This document shows, piece after piece, positions 11,966 through 23,460 of a stretch of DNA of 64,000 nucleotides. Each line of letters begins with the position of its first letter. Within the stretch, counting starts at the first letter, position 1. The notes below the pieces were generated by a model that searched no databases, was not told the DNA's origin, and was given only the letters and a program-made list of their open reading frames with translations. The position numbers were made by a program, and so were the translations under genes. Location of the stretch: assembly GCA_944470555.2 (NCBI GenBank), contig OX104127.1, forward strand, positions 52,752,934 through 52,816,933, read 5' to 3'. The DNA is from Heterobilharzia americana. Lineage: Eukaryota; Platyhelminthes; Trematoda; Strigeidida; Schistosomatidae.

Positions 11966-12599
11966 AGCTACAGACATTTAACTAAGGTTTCCTGATGTGT
12001 TAGACTGTTAAACGCTATCCAGCAGGAAGTCATAGTTAACTCAAGTTTCATCCTCGTTGACACTTGTCAAACCAGAGGATCTGCAAACCTGAAGGAACTG
12101 ATAACATTTGAGAGATTCGAACCTGCGATTGACTTCCTCTATGACTTGGTCAGGTACACTGACTGATCACTGGAGAGTAGTCAATTTCAATTTATCTAGT
12201 TCTAACAACAATCGAAATGCATTTTTATTTAGGACAGTATTTTAGAAACAAAAGTAAAATTAGACCAAAAATTTCTTAAATATTGACGATCGTTGGCGCG
12301 AACACCTTATAAAGCGTTCTATGAAGGATTATTTCCCGTAGGAAAGACATAGAGATAATGTGGTGATTTAGCTACGGATTATAGTTTTGTTGGCAACCGG
12401 CTGCAAGATACAGTCAATTGTGTGAGTAACTAGTCAAAATGTCATATGTTGAAATAATAATAAGGTAATTTGTAAGTAAACAGAATATCAGGACACTATA
12501 TCTCATAACCATAGTCTTCACAATAGTGAAACAATTAAGATGTCTACGAGGATTGACTGATTCTAAGGTGGTCGTCATTACGAAATGACACCAGTCATA
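11966..12599. other. AT-rich stretch, nothing recognised
   Basis: No known domain. The minus-strand frame at 12414-12623 is unremarkable. Confidence 0.4.
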
Positions 12600-12815
12600 G
12601 GACCACTGAAAATTTGGGACCATCCAAGAGCTGCTTCGTCCTGCATCGGGACTCTTTAACAGTGCTCACTTAAAGTCCAATGGTTTTCGTGACCAAAAAC
12701 TGCTTAGTATTCCTATACTAAGACAGAAGAGCGCCTCGTGGCTTCCAGATTATCAGCCTTCTTTCAGCTAATATAAGTCTTGGATGAATACTACTCTGAA
12801 ATAGTAAACTACTTA
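12600..12815 (-). repeat. tRNA-promoter repeat, family 2, fragment
   Basis: The line GCTGCTTCGTCCTGCATC and GGGACTCTTTAACAGTGCTC is the minus-strand hammerhead region of family 2 in worn form. A TGGATGAATACTACTCTGAA piece typical of the family tail lies at 12780-12800. Confidence 0.45.
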
Positions 12816-13569
12816 TAAATAATGGATAGTGGCAAGGCTCAATGAAAAACAACCAAACATGAAGTTTTAAGATGAAACCACTCTTAAATATAATTTTTCC
12901 GAATGCACAGTGGGTTTCAGTCGTTCATAAGTGTACGTATATGTGTAGATAATGAGAGCGACTATCAGATTGTTTCAGCTTTACAAAATACCTTACCAAA
13001 CAGCAGTTATATCAGCGTCTTTTGTTCGTTATTCAGCCAAATAATGACAAAAATACAATCTACCCAAAGGTAACATAACCGACTCATCAATTCTTGCGTT
13101 CACTTTTTGTTGACTAGAGAAATCCTAAATATTAATGATTACAGATATTTCAACTTAAAGTTCTGTTTTAATCTTTGTCTACTGTTAACTAATAGATTCT
13201 GAGCAGACAATGAAAAGCATAGTTCAGTTTCTGATAGAAATGGACACTACTTATAGTTTCTCTATTTTTTGCCAGTAGATTATGCTTGCAAAGTTGTCTG
13301 AAGTGGTCTTTAACCAACTGAATTAAATATTTCACTGTAACAACATTTAATGCAAGATATCTTCAAACTACTTAAGTGTTATTAAAGTCCTTTCTCAAGT
13401 ATTGAATAAATCCATTCAATGTACAATAGATAAAATCAAAAAGTCTTACACTTCACGGTCCTAGTTTCCAATTTGTGGCACATTTAACAGGAACTTCATT
13501 AATATATCTTCCTTTTGTACCTATTTAACATATATTGTGGCAGCTTATAGTTTCAGAATGCAGAGACAC
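12816..13569. other. AT-rich stretch, nothing recognised
   Basis: No recognised gene or repeat. Confidence 0.4.
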
Positions 13570-13740
13570 TTATAGCTATTATGTCCCAGTGGCCTAATGG
13601 ATAATGCCATGAAGTTTGAAGCGATAGACGCACTGAATATGAGTCTCAGTGAGAACAATATCACTCATTGAAAAGCAGATGTCTAACTGAAAGTTCTCGA
13701 ACAGGGCGAAACGCATGTTCTGGATTCCACAGATTGTCAA
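13570..13740 (+). repeat. Sm-alpha-like repeat, plus strand, decayed
   Basis: It starts with a tRNA-like head, CAGTGGCCTAATGGATAATG, then TTTGAAGCGATAGACGC, then GAGAACAATATCACTCATTG and a worn hammerhead ending CGAAACGCATGTTCTGGATTCC. The CUGANGA line is not preserved (CTGAAAG), so it is probably inactive. Confidence 0.55.
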
Positions 13741-14044
13741 TAAGATGAATATGGTATTTATACTAAATTCACTTATTTACTTGTAGGGATTCACCGACTT
13801 CAGTGGAATTTTCAACATGAACCAAAATCAATTGGAAAGTCGTGGTAAACCTTGGAATACTGGACATCGAAATCACAACCTTAAAAAGCCTTGTGGGAAA
13901 ATAAATAGATTTTATACATTTTAATGTTTGGAAATGATTATTCAGTATTCTTTGGTATCCACTTTAAAGTGATCTGCTTTGCGTTGGTTCTACTCCAAGA
14001 CATTATAAAAGGGGATGAGCACTTAATGAAAATATTTCCAAAGT

Positions 14045-14205
14045 AGTATTCATCATGGACTAACATAATTTGAAGAATCACCGAAAACCTGCTAGTACTA
14101 GACAATACTTTCGTCCTAGTGATCGAACTCAGGACATTCAGATTTTATGGTAAAGGTGATAACCATTCAGCCACTAAGTGTTCAGCACAATGGTTCACAG
14201 TTTTC
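14045..14205 (-). repeat. tRNA-promoter repeat, family 2, fragment
   Basis: The left end TCATCATGGACTAACATAAT is the family tail in minus orientation. ACTTTCGTCCTAGTGATCG joins the hammerhead stem directly to the B box region (GATCGAACTC), so the CUGANGA half is deleted. Confidence 0.5.
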
Positions 14206-14820
14206 TAATCGTGTCACTTCATGAAATTATTTTTACAAAAACATGAAACTCTAGAGAAGCATCTACGATAAGTCATGGAAACTGTTTAAAAGACTTATGG
14301 AAACGAAAACATGTTGCCCATTTAAACAATCCATATAAACTTACCATGATCATAAAAATTGACTGATTTTTGCCATTGTTTTATACTACACATATGTGCT
14401 GAGTAACTATCCACAAGGAATAATAATAATTTGAAGATACAATTTATGTTGAATGCTTTTATAAATAATACGATAACCTTTATAATATACCGTAATGACG
14501 GCTTATTAGTCAATATCCACATGTCACCGGTAGTAAAGATAAATAGTCCAAATGTTTCGTTGTGTTACTGTCGTTATTATTCGTTTCTTATTTCTTTCTT
14601 GTTCTCATTAACATTATTATTAGTAATATTAGTATTAGTGTGTATATTTTAAGGTAAAGTAATTCTCTTTTGGCTTCATATTAACTGACAATTAGTCAAA
14701 TATTTAATAATTGAAGTTGTTTTACTGAATTCCATTTGAACGTTTAAAAGAATCAAAAACATTTTAAGAAATAATTGTTACTGAAAGCTGGTTACATATT
14801 TATTGCATTATATTGTCACT
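14206..14820. other. AT-rich stretch, nothing recognised
   Basis: Open frames on both strands (14322-14522 minus, 14431-14652 plus) overlap and have no known domain. Confidence 0.4.
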
Positions 14821-14821
14821 C

Positions 14822-14866
14822 CATAATAATAATAATAATAGTAGTAATAATAATAGTAATAATGAT
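14822..14866. repeat. (TAA)n microsatellite
   Basis: Imperfect AAT/TAA trinucleotide run with AGT interruptions. Confidence 0.85.
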
Positions 14867-16144
14867 GAATAAGGTTTTAGAAGATTTGTAGATTTATCCA
14901 TTTTTATTAAAATTTTCTTAGAAATACTCTTATTATTTGTTACAAGTGACTTTTAAACCCAAGAAAAAGTGAATTTTGATTGGCCCATCCCATTTTTACT
15001 TAAAAGGACATACTATCTCATTTTCCCTCTTGTATCTGTTTCCAAGTCCACATAAACAACACACATATATACCTACAATGAAATCCTCTTCATACTGTCA
15101 ATAGACGAGTAGTAATAACCTACCAATCAGTGAAGGATCAGTTGTATAAAAAAAATATCTAGATAATTACTATAGTGACAATTAACAAAAAGTGATACGG
15201 AGTACTTTCTACACACACACGAACACAACCAGTGACTTGATCTGTTTCCTAACTCTATGAAACTTGTGATTGAAACAAAAGCACTATCAAGACGAGGATT
15301 TATCAGTAAGTGTGAACAAAACAGGGGTGTTAGGTGTAAAAACCAATATAAATTATACCAGTGTTTATAGTAGTGTCAATCAATAATTTACACAGAATTT
15401 CCTATATCGGACCACTTCATGTATAGATATGAACCTGGAATTAAGATTAGTGTAAATTAATTAATCAGTTTTTTTTTTCCTATTTCTATCAGAATTTAAC
15501 TAGTTGGATAAATCAGCAGGTAGGAGAAATGTAATTAATTTTTCTCGGCTTATCATACCAATTTTTAAGTAATAGGGAATACAGTAAATCAAGCAAACAT
15601 CTGTTATACTGGTTAGTAAATCCTGAACCCCTGATGATTCAATTATACATGATAAGCATCATTAATTTTGATAGTTGAATGTAATTCACGAGTGATTTTA
15701 GGCATATTTCCGAAATTCCTCCTTAAAATAAGCTAACTGTATTTGTTACTATGCAGGAAAATACCTTCAAACTACAAAGAAGGTACAGTAAATAATGAAG
15801 TAAGGACAAAACGATATCGTTTAATGATATTGTACGGTGGGGCCTGTTGGTTGGTTGCAGACAATCGACCTATTTCTTCTGTTTTTTGCCACCCATCAGC
15901 AAAACACAACAACCTTGAAGGAATTATCGTCCACTGAGCTATTCGGACCCATTTCCTTCAGTTGCATTTATAATCGATGAAAGCACGCAATAGTTTATGA
16001 ACTATAAGTACGTAAATGAATTAAAATCATCCATTGGCAGTAAAAGCTGTCAGCCTTTAGATGGAAAAGACAATATTGTACACTATAAGATGATTGAATT
16101 AATGGTGACAGCACATAATTTAGCATGATTTGAATTATACTAAG
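14867..16144. other. AT-rich stretch, nothing recognised
   Basis: About 1.3 kb with no recognised gene or repeat. The frame at 15743-15937 shows no domain. Confidence 0.4.
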
Positions 16145-16335
16145 TTAGTATTCATCATATGCTGACATCAGTTTAATAATCGGTAAGAAACCGGTAATAT
16201 TAGGTAGCCATTTTTTTACTCTATGCAACTCTCCAGCACTGTCCAGACGTGAGTCCATCAGGAATCGAACCCAGGGCTACCAGGTATCTTTGAGAGCACC
16301 TCTCCATTCAACCACTGCCTCGAATTCGAAATTTC
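16145..16335 (-). repeat. tRNA-promoter repeat, family 2, fragment
   Basis: Left end TTAGTATTCATCATATGCTG is the family tail in minus orientation. The right part has a B box complement GGAATCGAACCCAGGG and a line ending ATTCAACCACTGCCTCGAA like the 5' part of a tRNA read backwards. The hammerhead part is deleted or too worn to call. Confidence 0.5.
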
Positions 16336-16924
16336 ACATTATTCTACTCTTTCCCATTCATGATATAGTGTGACTATCACCTATTACCATTAATGAGCAT
16401 ATAATCTCACATGTGACTTAGGTGACCTCATAGGTCGTCGATTCTCATCGGAACTTCGAAAGATCTCTCTCGATGTGACTAACTAATTGCCAATGAAATA
16501 CATTTGTCAGGCAGAATAGTAACATTTTCGTCTCAAAACGAAGGATTTTGGTCAGATATCTAATAAAGATTTAGGGGACAATGGTAAAGAGTCCCATTCT
16601 AGTATGAATTTGCTCTCCAGTAATTCTGGGCCTTCACTGGTTTTGCAACAGATGGTGATGAATACTATTTTTGAAACAATCAGCCCCATATGCCTCCAAT
16701 ATGAATTATTTCTCGGTGTAAAGCGTGATATTGGCATCTCTTCTTGGAAGGTAGAAGAACGGCAAAAAGACTGAATCGCAGTAGTATAAGTGGTACTACT
16801 GAAATAAGTAATAATGATTATACAATGATAATTTAGGAGGGAGTAAGTAAAAACAAAAGTAGAATAAGTGGTTGACTTCATAGGTTACTCTGGTAACTAA
16901 TAAAATAAACACTCTATAATTTTG
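16336..16924. other. AT-rich stretch, nothing recognised
   Basis: A 109-codon frame on the minus strand (16552-16881) has no recognised domain or composition of a real gene. Confidence 0.4.
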
Positions 16925-17115
16925 AGTCGGTATTCATCACGGACTAACATCAGCTGGAAAAATGCCGAATGTCTGGGAGCACCAGACAGCTATTTCGTCC
17001 TGGTGTATGACTCCTCAGCAGTGCGTAACCATGATCTCAACGGGGATTGGACCACGGACGTTCAGGTACTGGGGTGAGGACGTTTTCACTGAGCCAATGG
17101 GTCGGAACCCAGTGA
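16925..17115 (-). repeat. tRNA-promoter repeat, family 2, best hammerhead copy
   Basis: Minus-strand copy with tail (TATTCATCACGGACTAACAT), hammerhead (16977-17026), and a worn tRNA-like head with box B complement near 17046-17060 and CACTGAGCCAATGGGTCGG at 17088-17106. The order head, hammerhead, tail on the minus strand matches the other family 2 copies. Confidence 0.65.
16977..17026 (-). ncRNA. Hammerhead ribozyme, CUGAGGA type, core intact
   Basis: On the minus strand the RNA reads GCACUG, CUGAGGA, a stem II closed by GUC and GAC around a short loop, GAAA, then AUAGCUGUC and UGGUGC. This fits the hammerhead consensus CUGANGA...GAA...NUH. Stem I pairs GCACUG with UGGUGC (two wobble pairs). 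Stem III is a very short AUAG/CUGU hairpin, as in schistosome hammerheads that have almost no loop III. Cleavage is expected after the GUC, between 16985 and 16984. Activity is inferred, not shown. Confidence 0.6.
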
Positions 17116-17708
17116 TCCACATTTTCCTACCTTCATCAGTTCACGATATGGCACAACCTTCTTCCAGTGTCATTGTTAAGTACCTGTCTTCATAACTTAT
17201 CATTAGAATTTCTGGAAGTCTTATCTCGAAGTGTGTGGATACTGAACTAGTTATCATTAGAAAACTTGTTTATATCGTGGCAGATTTTACCTGTATGCAG
17301 AATCAAAAGAACAAACATGTGAATATAAATACTAAAGACAACTGTTAAAAGTATTTCTACCAGAAAAAGTCATCAAAATGTTTTCTTCTACTCATCTTTA
17401 ACTACGAGATGACAGTTCAAATTATCATTATTCTATGCTTAGTACTGTGATAGTTCGAGTTCGTGATAACTTTATCAGCGTGCTGAACAATAAGTTTTAG
17501 ATCTACTAAAAATTAAAATAAGAACACAATTCCTTAATGCTGTGTTTACTTCAGTAGTAAAAGTGATATTTTCAACATAACTATGAGGATTAATATAGCG
17601 TTAAATAAACTCAGACAAATATGGCGGCTAGGCGAATTCTATAAATTATGTCTTGAATGTGATCAGTAGAGAACATTATACAATATAATGGTGATAAACG
17701 CACCTGAA
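17116..17708. other. AT-rich stretch, nothing recognised
   Basis: No recognised gene or repeat. Confidence 0.4.

Positions 17709-17746
<38 letters not shown>
17709..17746. repeat. (TA)n microsatellite
   Basis: Uninterrupted AT dinucleotide run of roughly 17 units. Confidence 0.9.
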
Positions 17747-17747
<1 letters not shown>

Positions 17748-18257
17748 TTGTTTCGTTGACTTGTCGCAAGTCTTTGTTTATATCGATCAGCACTTACTAC
17801 TTCAAAAGGCGGCTTGTTCATATTTTTGAAGCGCTAACTTTTTCATTATACACACTGATTAAAATTTACATTTCTGTCAACATTCAACTTTTTCCTCTAG
17901 TTAAAGGTTATATATGCATAAAATATAACATGGTAGAAATAGCTAATTCCAAAGTTATTTCAGATTCCCTTGAAGAAGCTCGGAGCAAGATTCCATGCAA
18001 AATATTGGAACTAATCATCTGAAACTCACTGAGATTCTAACAAATATAAATTATGCCTAATGTCAAGTTTCCTCTTGGAATTCCACATTTGTAAGATTAT
18101 CCAGTCAAATTTTGACCAGGATACAAATAAATTACTACTTCGAATGTTATTATATGTCATCTCACTTTACTAAAACATTTTTGACACACCACTATGCTTT
18201 CATTCCATGAAATGATGAAGAAATACGTACAGTGTCATCTGAAATAATTATGATAAT
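17747..18257. other. AT-rich stretch, nothing recognised
   Basis: The open frame at 17756-18022 has no known motif. Confidence 0.4.
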
Positions 18258-18460
18258 TTGGTTGGTTATGGCTAGCAGAAGAATCTAGGATGCGCCTTTC
18301 GTTCTATTTGGGATTGCGTCAGGTGGATGTAGCTGCATCCCAGTAAGTGTTGTTGTTCCCACTGAGACTCAAACCCCCTACTCATACCTTCAAATGACAA
18401 GGTGTTACCCGCTATCCCACAGAGGAATGATAGCCACTTCTTGTACAACGGGTAGTAGTT
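18258..18460 (-). repeat. Sm-alpha-like repeat: minus hammerhead and centre
   Basis: Minus hammerhead at 18276-18335 with core CUGACGC (the conserved A9 changed) followed by the minus tRNA-like centre, ending GATAGCCACTTCTTGTACAACGGG. It abuts the inverted repeat of the next entry. Confidence 0.65.
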
Positions 18461-18744
18461 ATTACTATTTATTGACATACTTGTTATTCTCCGTTGTTTT
18501 GTTGGGTCGAAGTGTTCGACCTCTATTGGCATATGGGCTCGTATGCGGGTGCCTCGATATTGCCTGAATGTTAATTAAAATAATTTGGAAGGTTGTGGCT
18601 AGCAGAAGAATCCAGAATGCGCATTTCGTCCTATTAGGTTATATCGAAGAATCCGCCCGCATAGGAGCCCATATGCCAATAGAGGTCGAACAATTCGATC
18701 CAATAAAACAACGGAGAATAACAAGTATGTCAATAAATAGTAAT
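18461..18744. repeat. Foldback copy: two near-identical tail arms around a truncated hammerhead
   Basis: The left arm (18461-18549) is the tail block in minus orientation; the right arm (18656-18744) is the same block in plus orientation. I count about four differences over 89 bases, so the arms are young or have been homogenised. Between them lie a spacer and a minus hammerhead (18598-18640) that breaks off inside stem II (TCGTCCTATTAGG). The tRNA-like centre is missing, so the arms almost meet. Confidence 0.7.
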
Positions 18745-20874
18745 GAAATAACTATGCTTATAATAAATCTTGTCGTGATTCTTTCTTGTTTCACTTTAAA
18801 TCATCGCATCACTGTTGAATCAAACAGGTCTTTAAAGAGATAATAACAATTTAGGGGTCAAATTACTATGTGAATACTCACGAAGAGAACAATAAATATT
18901 CAACAATTAAAAAATTTTTGAAATGACTTCAGCACATTTCAAACTCTCAAAGTAGTTTGCAGGTTAGAGAGCAAGTTGGATCTTTGACTTATAACATCAG
19001 TTAATAAACTGTTCAAATTAATGGAAGATATTTGTAGCTTGAATGGATATTCTTAGTTGTGTTGTGTTCACTGAGATGAATCAAATGGTCATCAAGCCCT
19101 TTTGTCATTCTAGACAGCATCATCAGGAATATCTCCATTCGAAGCTATTGCAGTAACACAACAAACACCGGAACACAACCAAAGCAATTCGAACTTATTT
19201 CATCTGTCTTCTGAAGGATTTGACACACAACTGAGAAGTATTTTAGGTGTTTTCAAGTGTGTCTCAAAGAATTGGGTGGGCAACATTGACACTTGTGAGT
19301 GGAAGAGATTTAATTCCTTGAGGGAGAGTAGAGGGAATAATTAGTCGAAACCACTTAAAAACTTCTATCACTGTTTAAGAGAGATAACCAATCATGCAAG
19401 ACAGTAATGAGTATATTTATTTCTAGTCAGTTGAAAGTAGTAGTATAACTATGAATAAGTAAAAATTTCCAGTGATGAGGTACCAAAGTTATTGTGAGTG
19501 TTTAGTTATCTAGTGATATCTGTGTTATCAACATCTTGTCAATAAAGTCGACAGAAGATATACAGATTAGGAAGATGTCATACATCACTCCACATTTTTC
19601 TCTATGTAAATCTTACTTCTACGATTCAGTATCTATTAACCAAACAACTGACAAAATCGTTGTCATGGAAATAACTGGAAAAGACTTCTGTGAACATATT
19701 TGTAAAGATTACTTAACTGTAGATATAATGATTGAAAACTCATCTCAAAATATAATAAGACTCATGTACTGGTCCTACTAGAGGAAAAACATCTTTCTGT
19801 TTGTAACGCTAGACAAACAGAGAGAGGATAAAACAGGGACATATTATCAGGTCACAGATTTCAATATTTAGGACAGTGAAAGCAGATCTACATAATCTGT
19901 GAGAAAGTGATATTTACGAAAAATTAACTGGTTCGGTATTTTTTTGAGATACACTTCTGCACAACATAAGTAGTTGGGAACCACTTACTTTGATTCGCAC
20001 ATTTGACCCACTAGATCAGAGTGATCTAAACATCGAAGAGCCATTTCGCTCATTTGCGACCAGCCTAACCAGTATTGAAACTGAACAAATTCAGCTCATA
20101 AAGCCAAATTATTCATTATAAGTGGTGCATTGGTATATTTAGATCACAGAAACAACATGCTGCATCCTATAGATAACTATCAATATTAGTCTCTTTTATA
20201 CCTAAACAAGTTAAATCTGCACAAATATTGAATTTCAATAAAACTCGTCATTAAATATGGCAATGTGGAACACCATAAGATTTTTACTAGGACTGATAGG
20301 GATTATAACGTCAATATTGAAAGACTAACAAGTTGTGTTGCCAATAACAGTTAGTGATGGCAATAATAACTTTGATACTGTGTTAAAAGTGATAGTGAAA
20401 TGGAAGCGTGAACTTCGGAGACTGTGTTCAGTTATCTCCAGGATGGGTGAGGGATATTTGAACTAGAATAAAGGTGTCAGTAACCCTTGTCTTGGCTGTA
20501 ACTCAGCAACCTGGAATGAGCAATGACTATGAATATGTCACCACTACAAGTTCACGAACCAGGCCTTTCAGAAGTATGTCATTTGTACATTGTGAACTTC
20601 ATCAAGTCTACAAGGTTGTAGGATGTATTTCATGCGCGTCTGCCCGTTAATAGGTGGGTACCTTCATCAAATCGATTATTATGCCAAAGTGGATGCACTG
20701 AACCCTGACAATTAAAAGGGTTCTGAGATAACACTAATCAGGTTGAACAGTCGATAACAAAATGTCCTGCTAGGGGTGTTCATTTTCATATGGATGCGTT
20801 GCCAGACGTTTCCTGTTTAGTGAGGGGACTAATTCACCGTTTCTTTTGGAAAGTTTTTAGACCTAAAGTCCAGT
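18745..20874. other. AT-rich stretch, nothing firm
   Basis: About 2.1 kb. A short AGTTGGGAACCACTTAC block near 19975 resembles family C. The frame at 19536-19781 shows no domain. No gene called. Confidence 0.4.
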
Positions 20875-20965
20875 TTGGTACTAAGAGCTGAGACAAGAAT
20901 TGGAATAGAACCTTAGGCTACCACTCCAACATTCTACCAAGCGAACTATGGTTTACATCTGTTGG
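20875..20965 (-). repeat. Possible tRNA-like repeat head
   Basis: Read on the minus strand: CGCTTGGTAGAATGTTGG, then GGTTCTATTCC, which looks like box A and box B of a tRNA-derived promoter. No second copy was found in the window, and no cloverleaf that would support a true tRNA gene was seen. Confidence 0.25.
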
Positions 20966-21304
20966 CCGACTGTTAACTTTACTGCGCTTGTTTCATCTTC
21001 AATCATTACTCAGTACCAATAACTCTTCCCCCGAACTAAGTTCATTTCATAGAGTCTATTTAATAATATAAACTTTAATAATGGGTAGTGTATAAGTATG
21101 ACCATTGCCTGAAACTAGAATAACAAGTACTCAGAGATATGCTGGTTTATAAGACGACATGACTGAAGCAGATAACAAGCACAACTGTATTATCAAGGCA
21201 CTCCCTGTGAAACGCGGACTTCTAGTTTCTTGCAGTTTTCAAAAGTGGACAGAAGACTTTCTGTCTTTTCACACCTCTCCTGTTAAAGAGAATTATTGTT
21301 ATTA
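20966..21304. other. AT-rich stretch, nothing recognised
   Basis: No recognised gene or repeat up to the TTA-rich tail of the RTE fragment. Confidence 0.4.
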
Positions 21305-21675
21305 TTATATTATTATTTGTCCCTTGGGTTCCTAGAGGAACATAGGGCTTTGGTAGCATGTGTCTATTCAACTCTCTTCTCTGAAATCTTTACAATCTGG
21401 CTCCAACACTGACCACAAGCCCTCATCTCTTCCTCACACACCATCTCCTCCATGTCGTCCTCGCCTCCGACACCCAAATAGTCGCTTCCCATCTTGGTTA
21501 CACTCGACGACCTGGCCTGACGCTTGATGTTCTCAGTCGGCCTTCTCAGTGTTTGCCCAACCCATCTCCACTTCCTTCTGCATATTTGTTGAGCGATAGG
21601 TTCTTGGTTGGTTCCTCACCAGCCAGAGTTTCTTGTTGCTTGTTCTTTCTGGCCATCTGATCTTCAGCAACGAGC
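21290..21675 (-). mobile_element. RTE retrotransposon 3' end, 5'-truncated
   Basis: Minus-strand copy of the last 370 or so bases of the RTE seen at 1-2031. The TTA-rich run at 21290-21310 is the tail in reverse. The coding part covers ARKNKQQETLAGEEPTKN-like and RRKWRWVGQTLRRPTEN-like lines, the C-terminal end of the RTE protein. It is truncated at the 5' side, as is usual for target-primed insertion, and abuts a hammerhead repeat at 21684. Confidence 0.8.
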
Positions 21676-21683
21676 GTATAATA

Positions 21684-22062
21684 ATGACGGACAGATGTGG
21701 TTAGTAGTGTAATCTAGGACGCGCGTTTCGTCCTATTCTGGGACTCGTCGGCTGGATGAGCCTACCTCCCAGTGAGTGATGTTGTTCCTACCGGGATTCG
21801 GAATCGACCGTTTCAAACTCGACAGCTTTATGCACTATGCTACGAAATCCTGATAGCCACTTCTTGTGCAATGGCCACAGTTTTAGTGTTCTGGCCTGCA
21901 TTATAAGACGAATCATGCGTCCTGAATTCCACTGCTAACCACTATCCATTAATAATATATATAATTAAAACACAGGTAATACTGAAACATCCGCACAGGA
22001 GCCCACAGGCTAACAGAGACCGATCAATTCGGTCGAATCAACGACGGCATTATACGAGCAAT
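21684..22062 (-). repeat. Sm-alpha-like foldback repeat, nearly complete
   Basis: Left to right: minus hammerhead (21705-21770), minus tRNA-like centre to GATAGCCACTTCTTGTGC, then the 3' half of a plus hammerhead (about 21903-21955, ...GAATCATGCGTCCTGAATTCC), then the plus tail (about 21985-22062). The left hammerhead has ACGCGCGU stem III and a GUC site, but its core is CCGACGAG, with U4 changed to C. This copy shows the whole foldback order except the left tail. Confidence 0.7.
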
Positions 22063-23264
22063 AACAACGTATATTTGTATTCAACTTATGGTAATTTTAC
22101 TCTTGGCAATATCGGCCAGACAGTCGAAAGTGTGGATCTCAGATAAGCGTCACTGACTGCATTACTTTATTTATCTTGAAAAACATTTCACTCATGGCAT
22201 AAATGGCAACATTATTACATAGCTCATATGAACAGCTTTTGATTGACCGTTCTCTCATTTCTGTATAATCTGTATTTCGGAAATAACTGTATTTTCGGTA
22301 AACTCCGCAGTATCCTGTATTTTGTGCTTGAAGTCATTTGTTTCGTTTTTATTAATTATGGTGCTTTCGGTAATATAGTTTTATGTTATATTCACCGATG
22401 AACGGTACCACCTAAATGATATTGAACAATAAGTTTCAGGCTTCGGGTTATGTTCAAAGCAATTTTTGAGGCCGGAATGAGGTGAATAGTTATAAGGGTA
22501 AATTAAATAAACGAAACTTGGTAGGTATATTCGAGGCTTATCATGTTCAAGGACAGCTTATAATTTTGAATAAGCGGAATCATGTGATTAGGTCAACCGC
22601 TGCCATAAAATGTTATCGCAAACTGATTACAGGGTAAGCTGTAGAGTATAACGATAGTCTTAGTTTGCTTTATGGACCCTTTTTCCATACATTTGTAAGA
22701 TATGATATATAATGAATATGGCCTACTACGAACAGAATCAGATGTTACTTTATGGAAGCTCCACATAATATAAAAAGTAAGACGAAACAGTTCTTTTTTA
22801 TGCGAACATAGGTTTGACGTAAGTAATAAGTAGTTAGCCGGTAACACGGAGTGACTAATTTTATCTTGTATGACAAGACTACCCTCTTACGATATGACTT
22901 CAGTAGAAAGCATTCCAAAAACTTTGGCTTCATATTTTGAAGTTTTCATGGAGTTCTTTTTTGATGATATTATCGAATACTGAAAGTACGTAATGAAGAC
23001 TGGTTGTATGACAAAGTACAAAACCCAATGTATCATTAACAACATAGGACCAGGTATTACTCCGTAACGCTCCGAGTTGCTACACCTCATATCAGTACAT
23101 CAAGTAGAAAGGTAGTGAGGTGAAAAATGAAGATAAGTTCAGTCAAAAGGAATATAAAGTACGAGAAGAAAGAAAGGAAGAGTGACAAATTGGTGAGATT
23201 CGGTAAAAAGTTAAGATGAGTATAATGTATGTATGCATCTGCGCCACTGACATCGGTTCTCAGA
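22063..23264. other. AT-rich stretch, nothing recognised
   Basis: Overlapping minus-strand frames at 22593-23272 have no recognised domain. Confidence 0.4.
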
Positions 23265-23460
23265 CATATCACCTAGAGTCTCCAGCCACTGGTTCCTCTT
23301 GTCCCGCTGACCATAACCACCTAGTCTGCATTGCCCTACATGGCTCAAACCAACAGTCAGAGACTTCATACACTGGTGCCGTGTTTTAGTCAGGCCACTT
23401 CAGGCTCTTTTACAGCCTAGGCCTACTTCAGCCAGCATTGTGTGACGAGGCAAAAACTCA
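23265..23460 (-). mobile_element. RTE 3' end, second lineage, fragment
   Basis: On the minus strand the translation gives CMKSLTVGLSHVGQCR and then a GYGQRDKRNQWLETLGDM line. This matches the fragment at 43785-44420 (SLTVGLSRVGKCRCRLVGC, LNDRNQWL) and is the C-terminus of an RTE protein distinct from the one at 1-2031. Only the end of the element is present. Confidence 0.6.
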
